The position numbers and the translations under genes are program-made. Below are positions 1 to 13,639 of a DNA stretch of 64,000 nt, piece by piece; positions within the stretch are counted from its first letter, which is position 1; every line of letters starts with the position of its first letter. This DNA comes from Echinococcus granulosus. Its lineage: Eukaryota > Platyhelminthes > Cestoda > Cyclophyllidea > Taeniidae. The notes under the pieces were generated by a model. The model ran no database searches, was not told the origin of the DNA, and saw nothing but the letters and a program-made list of their open reading frames with translations. The stretch covers positions 334,579 to 398,578 of the forward strand of contig NW_020170431.1 of NCBI RefSeq assembly GCF_000524195.1, in the 5' to 3' direction.

Positions 1-2066
1 AAATACGTTTGAGAACTAAAGTATACAGCTAGTTTATTTTGTAGCCTAACACAGTAAATCCAACAAGGCAGCACTATTAACGCATTTATGCGCAAATCCA
101 CCTCCTTTTTATTTACCCTTTAATGTAATCGAGAATTCTTACATAAAGATACACCAAAATGGTGGTAAACATATCGTGGTATGTTTACAAACTTCGCTTG
201 TCATGCATCTTTTGTCATTGAGTCACAACGCATGCAGAACAATGGCAGGATTCACACATTAGAAAGCACAAATTTATTTTGTTCAGGATTTCGATGAGCT
301 TTTTTTGGAATTTTAAGCCCACCATTATAACCTTTCACCATGAAGATTTAATGACTCAGAATATAAAAGAGTACTTAACGAATTTTAAAGCAACTGACGT
401 GAGAAAGTAATGCTACTTTTACGTGATTTAGCAGATTAAAACAAACATGCGGAAAAATGTAAAGAAAATTTTGAGGCATTTTCTTATTCGTTTGTATACA
501 ACATATTACTAGTTAAACTTATAACTCAAAAAAGGACAAATCTCAAGCATTCCCAGACTTGGCACCACGTTGGGGAAATTAATCCAGAGAGAGTTCAGTG
601 AACATATCGTATTCCATTGTTTGCAAAATAGTAAAAGAAGACAACATTTTCTATTGTCAGGTTAAAGTTATTATTTGTTCAGATTACACATTTGAGTTCA
701 AATTTCCTCTGCCCCGTCACCAAGGCAATGTGTTTCATCTAGCAACGGGTAATTACAGAAGTAAACGATGTATTTTTCTTGTTCGGAGCAACATAAGTGA
801 AATATGTAATTTGCTTGGCGCAAACGCAACAGAAGCATTGCAAGCACCGACTGATTTTGATGCAGTATAATTATATTGCATGGTGGTGGATGCCTTTCTT
901 GCATTATATTTCCTGCTAAATGCCTAGTACCGGAGTTAACAAGGGTTCCAGCATTTTCCAATAGCTCCAATTTTTCATCCGGAGTTCTTTTTCTGAACAG
1001 CATAGCAAACGTAAACAACAAGGAGGCTCGTTGGTTTTATTAAAAGGAATGCGTTTCGGCTCTTTTCCTGCAGAAAGTGCAATATTGGGCATGAACTAAT
1101 GTTGTGCATATTTTAATGGTAATTTTTCCAGCCTTTTGGGATTAAAAAGTAAATGCAGACACTTTTTAACCTATTCACTTGGCATTTTTATTTCAGTATT
1201 TAGCTGTTAGTGTAGGATTTTGGAGGAATTCATTTCTATAATTATAGGTCTAATAATTCGGCTTCAGATTCCCGAAGCATTACGTTTTTATGCAAAAATA
1301 ACCTGTATATTCTAAAAATTGCCCTGACAATTTGGGATGGCATGCGATATTTCCACAGTTTGGACCTTCCACCTCCGGCTTTATGTTCGTGGATCAAAAA
1401 GCATGTGGGACTTTGCCAACGATCTAAGTTTTGTTGAGCCAGATCAATGATTGTCTCCACCCTAGCGATTGATGGCGCCACGAGGTTCACCTAATCCGCC
1501 CACTTGCCACCTAACAGGTGTATTTTAACAAACAATGCATTACTGGATATCCTACCAATTAAATGATTGGTGGAGTGAAAAGCGCCTGGATTTTCTGACA
1601 TTTAACGACGGGCTTTAATATTAATTGTGAGGTTTTGATTTATTGCCTCAAAATTACACATTTTAGACAATTTCTATTTTTATTTATTTCTCCCTGCATT
1701 TTTGCACAATTTTTGTCTTCTTTCTGTTTAATTTATTGCTTTTGAGTCATGATAAAAGATGCTTCTACCCTCAACGAATCTAGTTTACATTTTCCTGTTT
1801 TTTGGGTGGGCGGTGGTTCTGGATTTACTTTAATCACGCTAACCTGATTCAACTCTTTAAGGAAAAGTTACATTCACTAAAAGCCCACAACGGTATTTAA
1901 ATGAGGCTGCACGCATGTACGTGACACAAAGAGCTTTCTCACTTCGGTGCACACCGATTCGCTTGAGTCAGTAATGCCAAATTAACGCTGGTACCAATCA
2001 CTGGGCCGTTTGCTCTAAGAAGGACATTTAAAGACATTTTCCTTGAGGCTCTGGAGCTAGCTTACA
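1..2066. other. noncoding flank
   Basis: I see no supported gene here. The short open frames at 598-1021 and 1242-1490 start on non-ATG codons, overlap each other on opposite strands and show no recognisable motif. A TATA-like stretch at about 1894-1902 lies some 165 bases before the ATG of the small secreted protein gene and could be part of its promoter, but this is only suggestive. If the receptor whose last exons lie at 3730-5656 has its first exon left of the window, this whole stretch is intron of that gene. Confidence 0.5.
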
Positions 2067-2369
2067 ATGCGCGCAATACTTCTGGTGACCGTCTGTCTCT
2101 TCATTGCCTTTCCACTGATAACTGCAGCAGCTGTGTCGAAGAAACCTCACAAGGGATTAAAGAAACGCGGTTATGGAACCAGTGTGGAAATAACTCCAGG
2201 GAGCGTAACCCTCCCGAATGAGCATGCGGAATTTGAAACTGAAACCAAAATTCTTCGTCCTCATTGGCAAGATGCTTGTTGTTGCTGCCCGTGTTACAGT
2301 TACGTAGGATATCCGCCCCCTTATGCCAAACCAAGCAAGAGAATGGAAGTGAGGCGGGAAATGCACTAG
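2067..2369 (+). CDS. small secreted protein with Cys cluster, unknown function
   Basis: A single-exon ATG-to-TAG frame of 100 residues. Residues 1 to about 21 form a clear signal peptide: a basic second residue, a hydrophobic core and small residues (Ala-Ala-Ala) at the likely cleavage site. The mature part starts with a Lys-rich stretch including a KKR at 32-34, then an acidic Thr/Glu region, a run of Cys with one Pro (CCCCPC, 71-76), and a Tyr/Pro-rich segment (YPPPY near 82-86) followed by another KR. Two AATAAA signals follow within 160 bases of the stop, supporting a real transcription unit. It may be a tegument, excretory or venom-like secreted product, or a peptide precursor because of the basic pairs; no family was recognised. 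It lies on the same strand as, and probably inside an intron of, the downstream receptor gene. Confidence 0.7.
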   Translation: MRAILLVTVCLFIAFPLITAAAVSKKPHKGLKKRGYGTSVEITPGSVTLPNEHAEFETETKILRPHWQDACCCCPCYSYVGYPPPYAKPSKRMEVRREMH

Positions 2370-2464
2370 ACAAAGCCGTCAAAACATAATTAATTAGTCT
2401 AACCCCACTTTGACGTGTACAAGATCTTTACTGATTGTCTTCAACAGAATTGGTTTGTTTTATT

Positions 2465-2526
2465 AATAAAAAAATTTATGGTAGATTTTGAACCTATTGG
2501 AGTGTTTGATGTTGTCTATTAATAAA
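2465..2526 (+). terminator. poly(A) signals of the small secreted gene
   Basis: AATAAA occurs at 2465-2470 and again at 2521-2526, 96 and 152 bases after the stop codon. Either could direct 3' end formation of the 2067-2369 transcript. Confidence 0.55.
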
Positions 2527-2529
2527 TCT

Positions 2530-3729
2530 TAAAGTTTATAACAAAGTGATTACTTATACGCGAGTTTGTTTAATGTATTCCGAAAGAGGTATGTATTTGC
2601 CTTTATTGGTGTTCCGTTCTTGCAGAACCAAAATCCAACTAACTAGCATACTATGTGTGTTTACATGTCCTGCGTGCATGTTTCGATACCTAAAAAGTGC
2701 TCTTTTATACTAAGAGCTCAAAGAGACAGAAACAATACGTCAACAAACAACTGAAGCTGCACTGGTAGTGGTATAACGCAGTTATTTTTTGGTGGGAGTG
2801 AAATTTATGTCAGTCTCTGCCCGCTATTTTATGGTAAAGATATTCAAGGGGTGTGATAACGCAAAGTACAGGGAGAATAATTTAAGACAGCTTTACCAAG
2901 TTATTCCAATCCCCTGAGTAAATTTAATTCATCTTTGTTCTTGTACCTGACCGAGTTTTTTCCCACAAAGTCACCGCAGTTTCTTCTAAATTTTGCCCTA
3001 AATGTTTTAAATTAATTTAAGTGTAGAAATCCGTCATTCTGACATCAAAAAAGCTTAGTCAACGCACTAAAGTTAAGCAAATTTTGCAAAATTAACAGAC
3101 AAACCATTTGCAACGATAATTAGTCAAGCATATGTTGCTGTTTTAAAAAAAAATGGAAAAAGTGAAAATTTTTGAACTTCTTAAAAGAAAATTTACATCA
3201 CACTCGGTGAACTGATATAATGACTTAAAATGCATCAAATTTAAATACAACTCTGTCACCATTTTTTTAAAATTGTCCTTATTGTGTCACTTAAGCATTT
3301 TCGTTCGCCTTGTATAGTTAGAGGCATACAAAATGGCAATTAAACCTTTCAAATACCCAGAAAGATGGTTTCATTCTTGGAAAAAAGAAAAAATACTGCA
3401 TTCTAAAACTACGCAATTACTTAGGAAATTTTTCTATATGCTTGTCCCTGCACGAAACGGGAGTTAATTGTCAGCTTATTTTACTGAAACATTAAATAAG
3501 ACATCTTGGCACTAGGGCTCAAAATGTTGCCTTAATGGGAGTAGTTAAGTTCAGCGGCCATGAGATCTGACCGCTTTTCAAAGCCATTTGGCAGACAAAG
3601 AGTACAACGTACCAACTAATACTGTTCTAGGAAGAAAAGTTTGCTTGTGTTATTACTATTAAGGTTTATTACACATGTACCACAGTTTTCCCGAGCAAGA
3701 ATACATAATTTGCCCCTTTAAAATTTTAG
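2530..3729. other. noncoding, probable GPCR intron
   Basis: No coding frame was recognised. The right end is a good 3' splice site: a pyrimidine-rich stretch followed by TTTTAG directly before 3730. Because the upstream exon is not visible, the intron's left end is unknown. Confidence 0.5.
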
Positions 3730-5656
3730 CTCATAACTCCAATCATCAACTGTTTCACAGAGCAAAGATTCTCCATTCCCCCTACCCTCTTTCAGGTGTT
3801 CATCTGGCTAGGTGAGTTTACTCCCCTCTGTCAAAGTGTCAAATGCACGTCAATTCGTAGTTAAGTTTTATTGGCATTTGGCAAGAATCAAGATGGAGCT
3901 CATGTTTATACATCTTAATTCACATAAATCATTTTATCTCTCATGGAGAGTGCCGCACATCTCTACCGCATAAATTTCCAATGAATTGCTAATATACATG
4001 CAGACAGAGTCCAAGTTTATAAATTGCGGTCACCAAAACACGTTTGTATTTATGTCTAGAAGATAAATAGAATATTTTTAATGTTGAAAAATTGAAAATT
4101 GTCGAAGAAAAGATTAAAATCAGCCCGAATTTATGTTTGCAAGAATTAATCATTAGCAGAAGGGGAAGAAAAGAATGCCCGCTTAGCCCTTGCGGAGGCA
4201 GTAGTAAGAGAGGAGAAGGGCAAATTTTTTAATGCTCCCTAAGGATTCGTTTTTTTGGTCAAAAAATGCAAAAGCCAACATGATCCTCTGGAGTGTAGCA
4301 ACTTTATGCACTGATAATTTCAGCATGGTGTAGTTTCAAGACCAGCGCAGTACAAATTGAACCAATAGAAGCTCGTTCAAAGCAGGAAAGGAGGATGCAA
4401 GGAGGGGATGTATGAAAGATTAAAAGCAGACACCCTTAGTAGTCCACTGGCAAGAGGAAAAGCGCATTGTTGAGCCTCCACTTTTATTTCTATAGCTGCA
4501 AATATTCATCCTAATTCACCTTAACCTGTTCCATTAAAATTACTACCATCTTTTGGTCTTACCAAGAATATAGAAGAGCAAAGGCCATACTCTACTAACA
4601 ATAAAATTCTGATTGTATAAGCCACTGCAAAACGCCAAAATCCTGTCTTGATCGCCTCTTTTTCTATCAAAAACAAGCCAAGTATCTGGTTGTTGCACAC
4701 TGTGGATAAAACTTGCAAAACCACTCATTGAATTAAACAAAACTGATAACTCCGCTAAACTTCATTGCAAAAGTCAGGGTAAAGAGGGCGACTGGAAAGT
4801 TTATAATTGAAGTATAGTAATAAATAGATAGGGGATAAATGCAGTAGTCCGATAAAAACTTTCCTTTTTAAATATTGCAGGCTATGGAAACAGTTTCCTA
4901 AATCCTCTCCTCTACGCGCTATTTAACCGAGAATTTCGTTTGCCATTTCTCTACATTCTTCGACTACAATGTAATGATATAAACACTCGACTCCGAACTG
5001 AAACCTTTTCTCATCAATTCGGGCTGCCACAAAAATCCAGAGTGGGTTATAGCAACTCCCTTTCCCGTGGGAGCTCCAGTGTCTCTGGGAGTAAACGTCA
5101 ACGACGACAGAAACCGCGTGGACTGAGTCCTTTGACCAATTCCCAAGTCCAAGCATCTCCGAGTAACACTAGCCAGGTAGCTGAAGCCTCAAATGTAGAG
5201 ATTGAAAAGCCCCCACTCCGCTCAAGTTTAAACCTTAATACAGTGGCTCCTGAGGAGCCCAAACTTCTTCTGGTTCAACATCTCAACAATCTGCCCTCCC
5301 CCCTTCATCTCACTCCACTTCAACCTAATACACCATTGGAGAAGGGCGATCTGCTAAAGAACAATCACCCACCACCCTCGTGGATGATGAGTCGACGAGA
5401 GAGCCTTGCCAGTATCCGAAGCAATTACGACACCTACATACCAAATCTAAATGCGGAATTCCAAAGAAGTCCACTCCCCACCCCATCCAGTGCTCCAGCC
5501 TACTTGACTCCGTCTATGAACAATGTGAAAATGTGGACGAAGGCACGGGAGTTTCGACCTAATCAAGTGCCATCCGAGAGGTTCCACAGATGGTGTGAAA
5601 ACATATCGTGTACAGGTGTTAAAAGCAACTCCTCCCTTAGTGTAGCAAATCCATAG
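3730..5656 (+). CDS. serotonin receptor-like GPCR, last two exons (5' part outside window)
   Basis: Exons are 3730-3811 (82 nt) and 4881-5656, joined over an intron of 1069 nt (GTGAGT..GCAG) in phase 1. Exon 2 enters in phase 0 and encodes extracellular loop 3 (IPPTLF) and the start of TM7 (FIWLG). Exon 3 continues TM7 with the NPLLY motif and helix 8 (FNREFRLPF), then a long Ser/Pro/Asn-rich cytoplasmic tail of about 235 residues ending at TAG 5654-5656. The motifs are those of rhodopsin-class biogenic amine receptors. Exon lengths, phases and TM7/helix-8 residues match the receptor at 44608-51207, so the two are paralogues. The first exon with TM1-TM6, about 1.4 kb in the paralogue, is absent from 1-3729, so it must lie left of the window or be lost. 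The frame is intact over 285 residues, which argues against an old pseudogene. Confidence 0.85.
3812..4880 (+). other. intron of the first GPCR
   Basis: The intron starts GTGAGT and ends ATTGCAG. The short minus-strand frames at 4521-4740 lie inside it and have no recognisable features. Confidence 0.8.
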
Positions 5657-6459
5657 GTGATCGCAGATTCTGAGATCCGTATATTTTCTAAGCTCTTAGA
5701 TAACATTGCTTGACACCTCAGCGTTTCTTTGTGATAGCCCATTCCTGCCATATGATGAGAGCAAAAAGAATCCCTCACAAATGTGAACACACGTGTAGAA
5801 TTTAGTTTACCTCTAGTAAGCATCTGTATGTTTTTGACATCTCAGCTCATCTAGGCGGAATTTGTACATATACATCGCTCCAATTTGTACATACTGGACC
5901 TGCCATTACGTGCAAAGCCATAGCCTTGTCAACATGGAACCACATTGTTCTGTTTTTTAATCATTGTCGGAATGGATAGCCTTTATTTTGACTCGCATTA
6001 CAAAATCTACAGATTGTGACATCTTTTAAGGTCAGTGGATTTTTGTGATTTCCAAAAGAATTTTAATGCAACGGCTTGAAAAATGTCCCTCGATTCGCTG
6101 GGGAATCGATATTTAAATTGAGAGGCCACCTACGGTTTACAAGGTCACAACTGACTAGTAATAACTAACATTTGCAAAAATTACATAACGGTGGTATCAA
6201 GTATTTTTTTAGCCGACTTTTGAGTTGCAAAAATTTTAGGTAAGTTTATTTACAAAATAGACCTCTTCCCAGAAACACTGTTGTAAGCAGTTGTAACACG
6301 AAATTTTGACGTATTTATGAAAAATCTGAACTTTAAAACACGAATACGCTAAGCGATGAGTAGATAAATACGAATTTAAAAAGAGGAATGCAATCTTAGG
6401 TCTTATTCCGTTAATAATTCACTCAAGAAAGGTTCAGCCACAATATGAAGGTGAATTAA
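5657..6459. other. 3' flank of the first GPCR, no gene seen
   Basis: A+T-rich sequence after the receptor stop codon. It probably contains the 3' UTR, but no canonical AATAAA close to the stop was found. The sequence just right of it begins the repeated block. Confidence 0.5.
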
Positions 6460-9400
6460 TCGCAAAAACATAATTAATTCATCAATCTACTTCATTAAGA
6501 TTTTGACCAAGTGTAGGTTTATAAAGAAAATGCAAGATTCGCCACTTAGGGTTAAGATTCGGCTTCTTACTCTCTATAATTGCAAAACTAAAATCACATA
6601 AAGCTAACCACTTATAATCACGCATAAATGTAACGGTATTGCAGATTGCATGGTAGATAAACAGGGCCAATTTTGAAAACTGTTGATCGTGAGAAGGTTG
6701 AAGATTGCCTTCTTGTGAAATGCGAATGCCAACTGAATTTGCATGTGTGTGTATATGATTAAAACAGAATGATGTACCAAATTCACATTTTATATTTAGC
6801 TGCATTTTTTTAGTTAAAAACCTTCCAGGTTTACCCCTAATGAAGATTTGCCAATCAAGATTTAGTCAATCATCGCTTGATAAAAGCACTTGCAGTGGCA
6901 GATGCCAGTGCGAGGTAAGAACAAGGGTTTCGATAAAAGTACTGCTTTTTATTGCATTTACTATTATGCCACGTACGTGGCCATGGTGCTGAAGACTGCA
7001 CTTATTATGTTTGAATATCGCGTTGTTTGTATGTCAATTTCAATAATTACTCCGCCTTACAGTTGGCCGACAAATGCGTTGAGTTTAAACTCGAGGCTGC
7101 ATCCACATTTGATCTGTGACATAAGCCGCCTGCTCTTCAGCTATTGTGGAATGAAGTGAGTGGCGGGAGACTGGACCGCGTATACATGAGGCACTGAAAT
7201 GATGCATCGACTGAATTTTTCGATGGATCATAAAAATATTTTTGCAAAGTTGTTGCCCCCTACCAAAATAGCGCTCTGCCACAAGTCAGGTGCATAATGC
7301 TGCATAAGTTCTTGCAGGATTTTCTCCAATGTAGTCATTAAAGAGCGGTTTTGAAAAGCCCAACAATACGATGCGCATTAATTCCACGGACAACCATAAA
7401 ATTGGAAGAATTGTGGCTCCTCAATTCCCTCACCCCTCCCTCTCCTCTCTAAGCCACTTACCAGGTGTCTGTATCTGGAGGACTGTCAACAAAATTGCTA
7501 GAACCGGGAAGACACGCCATCTTAGTGGTGATTAGAGCCTATGAAGACCTAAAAAACTTGCATAAGCAAGGGTTGTGAACCTTTTTGACCAATTAACAGT
7601 CCCAAGTCATGCCCCATGCCTCGTTTATACTAATCACCACCTACCATTTAAAGCACATATACGCTGTCCTAAATAAAAAATTAATTCATCCAGAATGGAA
7701 TTAAGTAGGAAGAGAATAAATTGTGCATTTATCCAGCATTCGTACTCCTTACTGAAAAAGCAGTTAGATGCGATCTTCGCCAGACGAATTGTATAAAGTG
7801 GTCTACCCTACCTCTTATCGTTTTTATCCCTTATCTGATTTACCCAAAAGTAAAAGTCACCTTAACCTCCAAATCTCCATGGATGTAAATAAACAGAGCA
7901 TTTCGAGCATAACTTAAAGGCTCTGTTGTGACTGTGTAGCCAGCGCTACGACTTCATCCTTGTTTGTTGAAACTTGCAAGGTCAAGGTTAGACCTGACTT
8001 AAATTTTGTACAACCGGAAATTAGCTGCTTACATTTATATGTTAAAGGAGCACTGCAAACGGGCTCCTTATCCCGTGTTCAAATGTGAGTTCTGCAGTGA
8101 TTGACTGGACATTCAAACACATAATTAAATTAGTAAATAAATAAGCAAGTAATTTGAAAAGCTGTAGGCATTTCGGCTGACAAAATTAACCCTGAAGTTG
8201 AGATACGGTGTGCAACTTGGGGTAAATGAGTCCATGTTACTACTGGTGTACATATGAGTAATTGTCCCAACAACGCTTTAAACATTAGTAACTAAAGGAG
8301 GAGGAGTCAAGTACCATCCATGCCTCATTTTACAGTACCGTGATTATGCTTGGATAAGTTGTGCAGGCATCTTTAAAGGCTTCTCACCCTCCAGAGGTTC
8401 CGACTGCCGCTTTGGTGATCATCCTTCCGTTCCTGCCGGTTTCATTCACTTCATAGGGTCAACAGAAAACCTCAGGTGACGTAAGACTAACAAACAAACC
8501 CACCTCAAGGGAACAAATGCCAAAGAAGGAGAAAAAAGGAAACAACGGCTTTAAAAATTTATTTTATAATTCCAATCTGAAATGCACACCAAATGCCGGC
8601 AAATGGTAAATCAGATTTTGGCTTAAGAAAGTCTAAGGCTCCAAAGAACTCCTTGCAAGTCCAGGTTTTTCCAGGCAACAGACAAGAGGAATGTAGCTGC
8701 GCAGTCTACGATAAAATCTACTTTTCTGGGTAGCAAATGCATTAGGCTAAAAGAATTGCATACTTCTCCTCTTTCCTTCCTTCCTACCTATCCATCTCTC
8801 TCATTCACTCCCTCCCTCAACAAAGAATGCAGTAATGCATTGCAGCACCACCCACCTGGAGGGATTTCGGTATGCCCTCCTACTTTCCACTGATTAAGGC
8901 TACGTAAAATGAAGTAAAAGGCAGTCATCTCTTCTTTCTACACCTTCTTCTTGCCAATTTGCACTTGTTTGTAAGCAAAAGAAGCAGACCAACCCCGCAC
9001 TGAGTGTATTCAAGTCATAAGCGACTTTGGTCAGGTCAGACGCCATTCACGAATTTTGAGTAAACTTTCCACAAAGAGCCAAAGTACAAATAAAATGGCA
9101 ATGCAATTAGACACTGCAATGGAGTCGTTGACATTAGAAACTACTAATTTGATTGCTATTACTATCATTTATGAGGGGATTAGCAGGAACCTCTACAAAG
9201 CCTGATTAGACGGCGAGTGAGTGAATGAATGAATAAAAGGAAGTTGATCGGCCAAAATTTTGTTAATAAGACCGCGGCAGAGGCGCTAAAAGTGTGACAT
9301 GAAAAATAAAATAATAAATTAAAATGGAAATGCCAAAGCCAGAGTTGAAAACCTGCACAGTAAGTGAGAAAGTGCTTTTCAAATTCAACGCCGGATATTT

Positions 9401-10789
9401 AATTGTCCAATCGCATCCTGTCCAGCTGATCAGGTGAGGCACTGGCAAAAAATCGATATCAACTGTAGACAGGGAATCGATTGATTGAACCCCGCCATGT
9501 CAATGCTTGAACTGGATTTTATCGATTTTGTCGATTTTTTACGCTTGTTAGGCTAAAAAGAAGGCAATTTTGGGATTATTCCGATAACTTTTCCTTCATT
9601 AAATAGCAATTAAATTCAAGGGTAACAACCCGTTGACAATAAGGGTTTCAGTCCGGCAAAGAAATTGTCAGGTCTTTGCCTCTCCAAGTCCACTGGGAGC
9701 TCCTTCATGGAGTCAGTTGTGAAATTCGCTTGCTTAAAAGGACCTCTAAATCAGGGAAGTGGCATTTATAAATAGGATTACCCTCTATCATAACGGGAAT
9801 AATCCTTGTAAGTCACGACTTCACATTTTCCACTTAATTCAAATTCCAGGTGTATCGATCTCTCATACTGTATTCTAACGCTAGTTTTTTATGTAAAAAT
9901 GTTTATTCAGTGAAAACAGGCATTTGTTGTCACGCTACACCATCAACAAAGTCATCGAGGTACCATCACCAAGTCGCACAAGTGTCATTTGAGTGGACCA
10001 ATCAGAATAGTGCGTGGCCACAATACCACCACATCATTCACTTCTAATGCATTTTTCAAGGTAATGGTGCATTTTTCCACCTTGTTTCAAATATTTCTGA
10101 GGCGATTTTAAAATAGGAAGGAGGACTGGATTGGAAAGGCAACTTCACATTCTATTCAAGGTAAACTCTTGCATTTTGCAGGACAGCAAGCAAGAGAGAG
10201 AGAAAGAAAGGCGGAACGAATTGCACGTTTACATTAGCCTACAAAATGTATACTCCAAGCGACACGATGCCTGGTTATTGCTATGGAGGTGAATCCACCA
10301 GTAGGGAAGATGGGCATTCGTCTTGTTATTACCCCTTCAAAAGTGTAAAAACACACCTACACACACACGGTGGAGAAGAAATTAAATAAGCTGATTCCCA
10401 AAACACAGTAGCGGAATGCAGATCCGATTTATAGAGGAAGAAACTGGACCAAACACTAATGGATGTAGACCAGCAAAAACTGCTGTTAAGTAACACTGTC
10501 TGCGAGTTGTTATTTAGACCCCAATGAAAGAGATGCCTTCCAGTGAAGCTATTCGATCTGCCTTGTAACTGTCTTTACTATATGAGTTGGACTGAGGTTA
10601 ATGAGAAGCCAAACATTGAGCTTAGTATTACACCATTATCCTCACGATTAGAGAGTATGACACATTTTGCTGTTCAACACACGACGTGGTGCCTCGTTTT
10701 CCCATAGATGGGTGAAGGAGGCCACTTCATAGAGGGATTATGCGTTCTCACTCATTGGTAATGCTAGCTGTGGAGTACAGGAAACTAAA

Positions 10790-12270
10790 TGCAGCAGTTT
10801 TTTAATGCCAAATACCTTTCCGCACGTGCCACAGATACAACATTGAATTTCTTGGATTACTACATACAAAGTCACCCGTCCCGCTTAAAAATTGCCAGAA
10901 AACGCTACGTCAATCAAGCGAAAACGCTTGTTGATTTAATCAAAAGGTGATTCCACAAAATCTACACGAAAATGGGATAACATTGCAAGTGTCACTTTTG
11001 TAACATTTCTCTTCCTTTGGAAACGGGATATCGACAGTGTCCTATGAGGATAAAGTTCTGTGTACCTTCCATTTGTGAGATGAGTTGATCGTGGTAAATG
11101 GTCTGTTTTTGGATAACCAACGTTGTGTTTAGCCGCTTAGGGAACAGTGCAATACGAAAGCTATTTCCCATCACAAAGCCGAGTCAGTAGGCAGTCAACA
11201 AAAGAAATGAGAGTCAAGGAATAAGTTGATGGTCCTTCAAGTCCATCGTCTTCGGTCAGTGCATCACATGGCAATGTCCGCACTCCTTCTTCTAATGGTC
11301 GCCATCACTTTCTCTTTTCTGTTGACGCAGCTGCCAGCCTGGTAGATCCTTCACTCATAAGCAGATTAAACACTTCTGCAAGTGATGTTCCAAGCCTTAC
11401 CCTCCTCTTCTTACCTCTTACTGAATGACACCACACAATTCATTGCGATGAATGGTGGTGAGTGTTTCTTCACCCTAATCAAATTTCGTCTGTAAAACAC
11501 GTGAGTTTGAAAGATATGTTTCACAATGGCATCTGAACCTACTACAGGCTAGAGTAGGAGGAGGAGGAGGTAAAACCGGCTTAAAAATTAGACAAGATGG
11601 AACCACCTCAGGCTTCAAATAAAGAGGAAATTAAAGCTGAGCTTGACAACTGCATTGTGTTATTAAATTCTCACTCAGAGTTGACATGTTTCTTTAAAAT
11701 TCTGCTAATAATTTCAGCGGGTTGTATTACAACTTTGCACAATTATTCATTCACTCTCAGTGTTTGTAGCGGTCAAATAGTTAGCTAATGGGCAGATCAT
11801 ATTCTCTTGTCCAAATTCGGAAGATTCAAGCAAACTTTCGGAATAAGTTTGAAAACAATCCCTACCTCATTCTATGTCTGGTACCGTGAGATAGTTAGCA
11901 GCACAAGAGTCATAAGTAAATGCTATCTGAGGAATCACTTCAACACTTAATAAGTTTGATTTTAACGCACCTCAAAACAGGGTAGACAGAAGTATTTTCA
12001 GTACAGAAAAGTTCTCTTTTCGAAACCACAGCCTACTCAGTCACGTACACCGAATTAGGCTTAAGTGTAGGAAAAGGTTACATTTTCCTTTCGCAGATTT
12101 TATTTTATTATCCATATAAATATGGACGAAATCTTCAAAATTTACATCTCCTTTACATAAACTAAGAGGTCATTAAAATTTCATACAGTTAAACAAACAA
12201 ATGAGATCTTCATTCATCATTTGCAATTGGGCGGTAAATTAACATCCACTTACTAGTGAAAATTCCAAAT
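10790..12270. other. interval present in copy 1, no match seen in copy 3
   Basis: In the 20.5-27.2 kb copy the sequence matching 10780 is followed almost at once by sequence matching 12730. This stretch is therefore either inserted in copy 1 or deleted in copy 3. It contains short frames (for example 10992-11174 minus and 11597-11788 plus) without recognisable features, and a GGA trinucleotide run near 11556. Confidence 0.45.
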
Positions 12271-13639
12271 TACCATTGATATTTCCATTAAAATTGAAGT
12301 GTTCAATAATAACATTCCTAAAGTGCATTTGGATTTCCATTGATGATGAGGAGAAAGCAAAAATTAGGGTTTGTTCTGATCATTGTCAACGCAAAAAGAG
12401 AGAATCAATGATGTCTTTTATTTTTTTAACGCGATCTGCGTTGGCTGACATGTATTTTAGTTATCGCCGCTTTTACTCCTCTATGCGCTCCTGGATTGGA
12501 GAAAATGAGAAAGGGCAAGGTTTACTTAATGGATATTTCTTTAGCATTCTGAGATCTCCTCGAAGATAAGAGAAGACGTAATACACCTGCAAAAAATGCA
12601 TTGTCGACCTACAGTAGCGCTTCGGGATCCTGGCATTGCCTGGAAGTTAGGCCATTCGGTGGACCTACGGTGGCGGAGAACTGAAGTGGTCCTCTATCAA
12701 AACCGCGAGGCAAACAAATGGTGTATTAGAATTGCATCCTTTTGAAGATCACCCAGTCTGTCCCTCGCCATAAAAATATAACCACCTAAACCCAATGGAC
12801 TTGGTTTATTTAGAAGCTACTTATGATTTACACAGATGAAGGTTGTTTTATGCCTCGTGGCAGAATTTTAATCCGTGATTTTTGAATACAAAGTTAGAAT
12901 AAGTTAATCCAGTGTAAATTCGGCTGATTTTTAGAATTCACCTAAAATTTTGCTAATAACTTTATAGCAAAATACAGACTAAATCATTTTCAGAGACGGT
13001 CCTTATATGGACTGCCTTAGTTGTGATAAGCCCTAATTGATGAGCCCTCGGTACAGACACTGCACACACTACAGTGAATATGTTCACTGAATTAGGCAGC
13101 CCATTCTGTCTGACCAGAAAATTTTCCCTTTACGCTAAAATAACTTGTTAATGAAAATATGTCACCAGACGGGGAGCTCTTAAAGTGCTCGCCAACCTCA
13201 ATTGCGATCTGAAGGAGTGTCCTTCAAACAAAGCAAATCCCGGTTCAAAAGATCCACTTAAATGGTGTAGTAGGCCGTCTTGATTTCCTTTTTTTACATT
13301 TACAACTCAAGGCTGGACACCAGTAACGATGGCTGAGGAAGTTCCTTAAATATATGGGTTGCGGTATGGATAAGCGAATGGGTTGAAAACTACCACTCTG
13401 AGGGGTAAATTTACTCACTTCTCTCATCTAGATCTTTTGACTGACTTAAGAGAGCCACCCACAATTCCCCTAGGCAATGAAAGAGAAAAATTTTTCTAAC
13501 CGAATGCATGGAGAATGAATTGGTAGTGTCCTTGTCACCTCTAATATAAAGGCTACAATTCTGTGGAGGAAAGGCACTGAACTAATTTTGCAGAATTAGT
13601 CTTCAGATGCATGAATGAAACTAGGTGTAATTTAGGATT

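Noticed and set aside
2101..2382. Minus-strand frames over the secreted protein gene
   Set aside because: Shadows of the plus-strand gene, which has a signal peptide, ATG and poly(A) signals.
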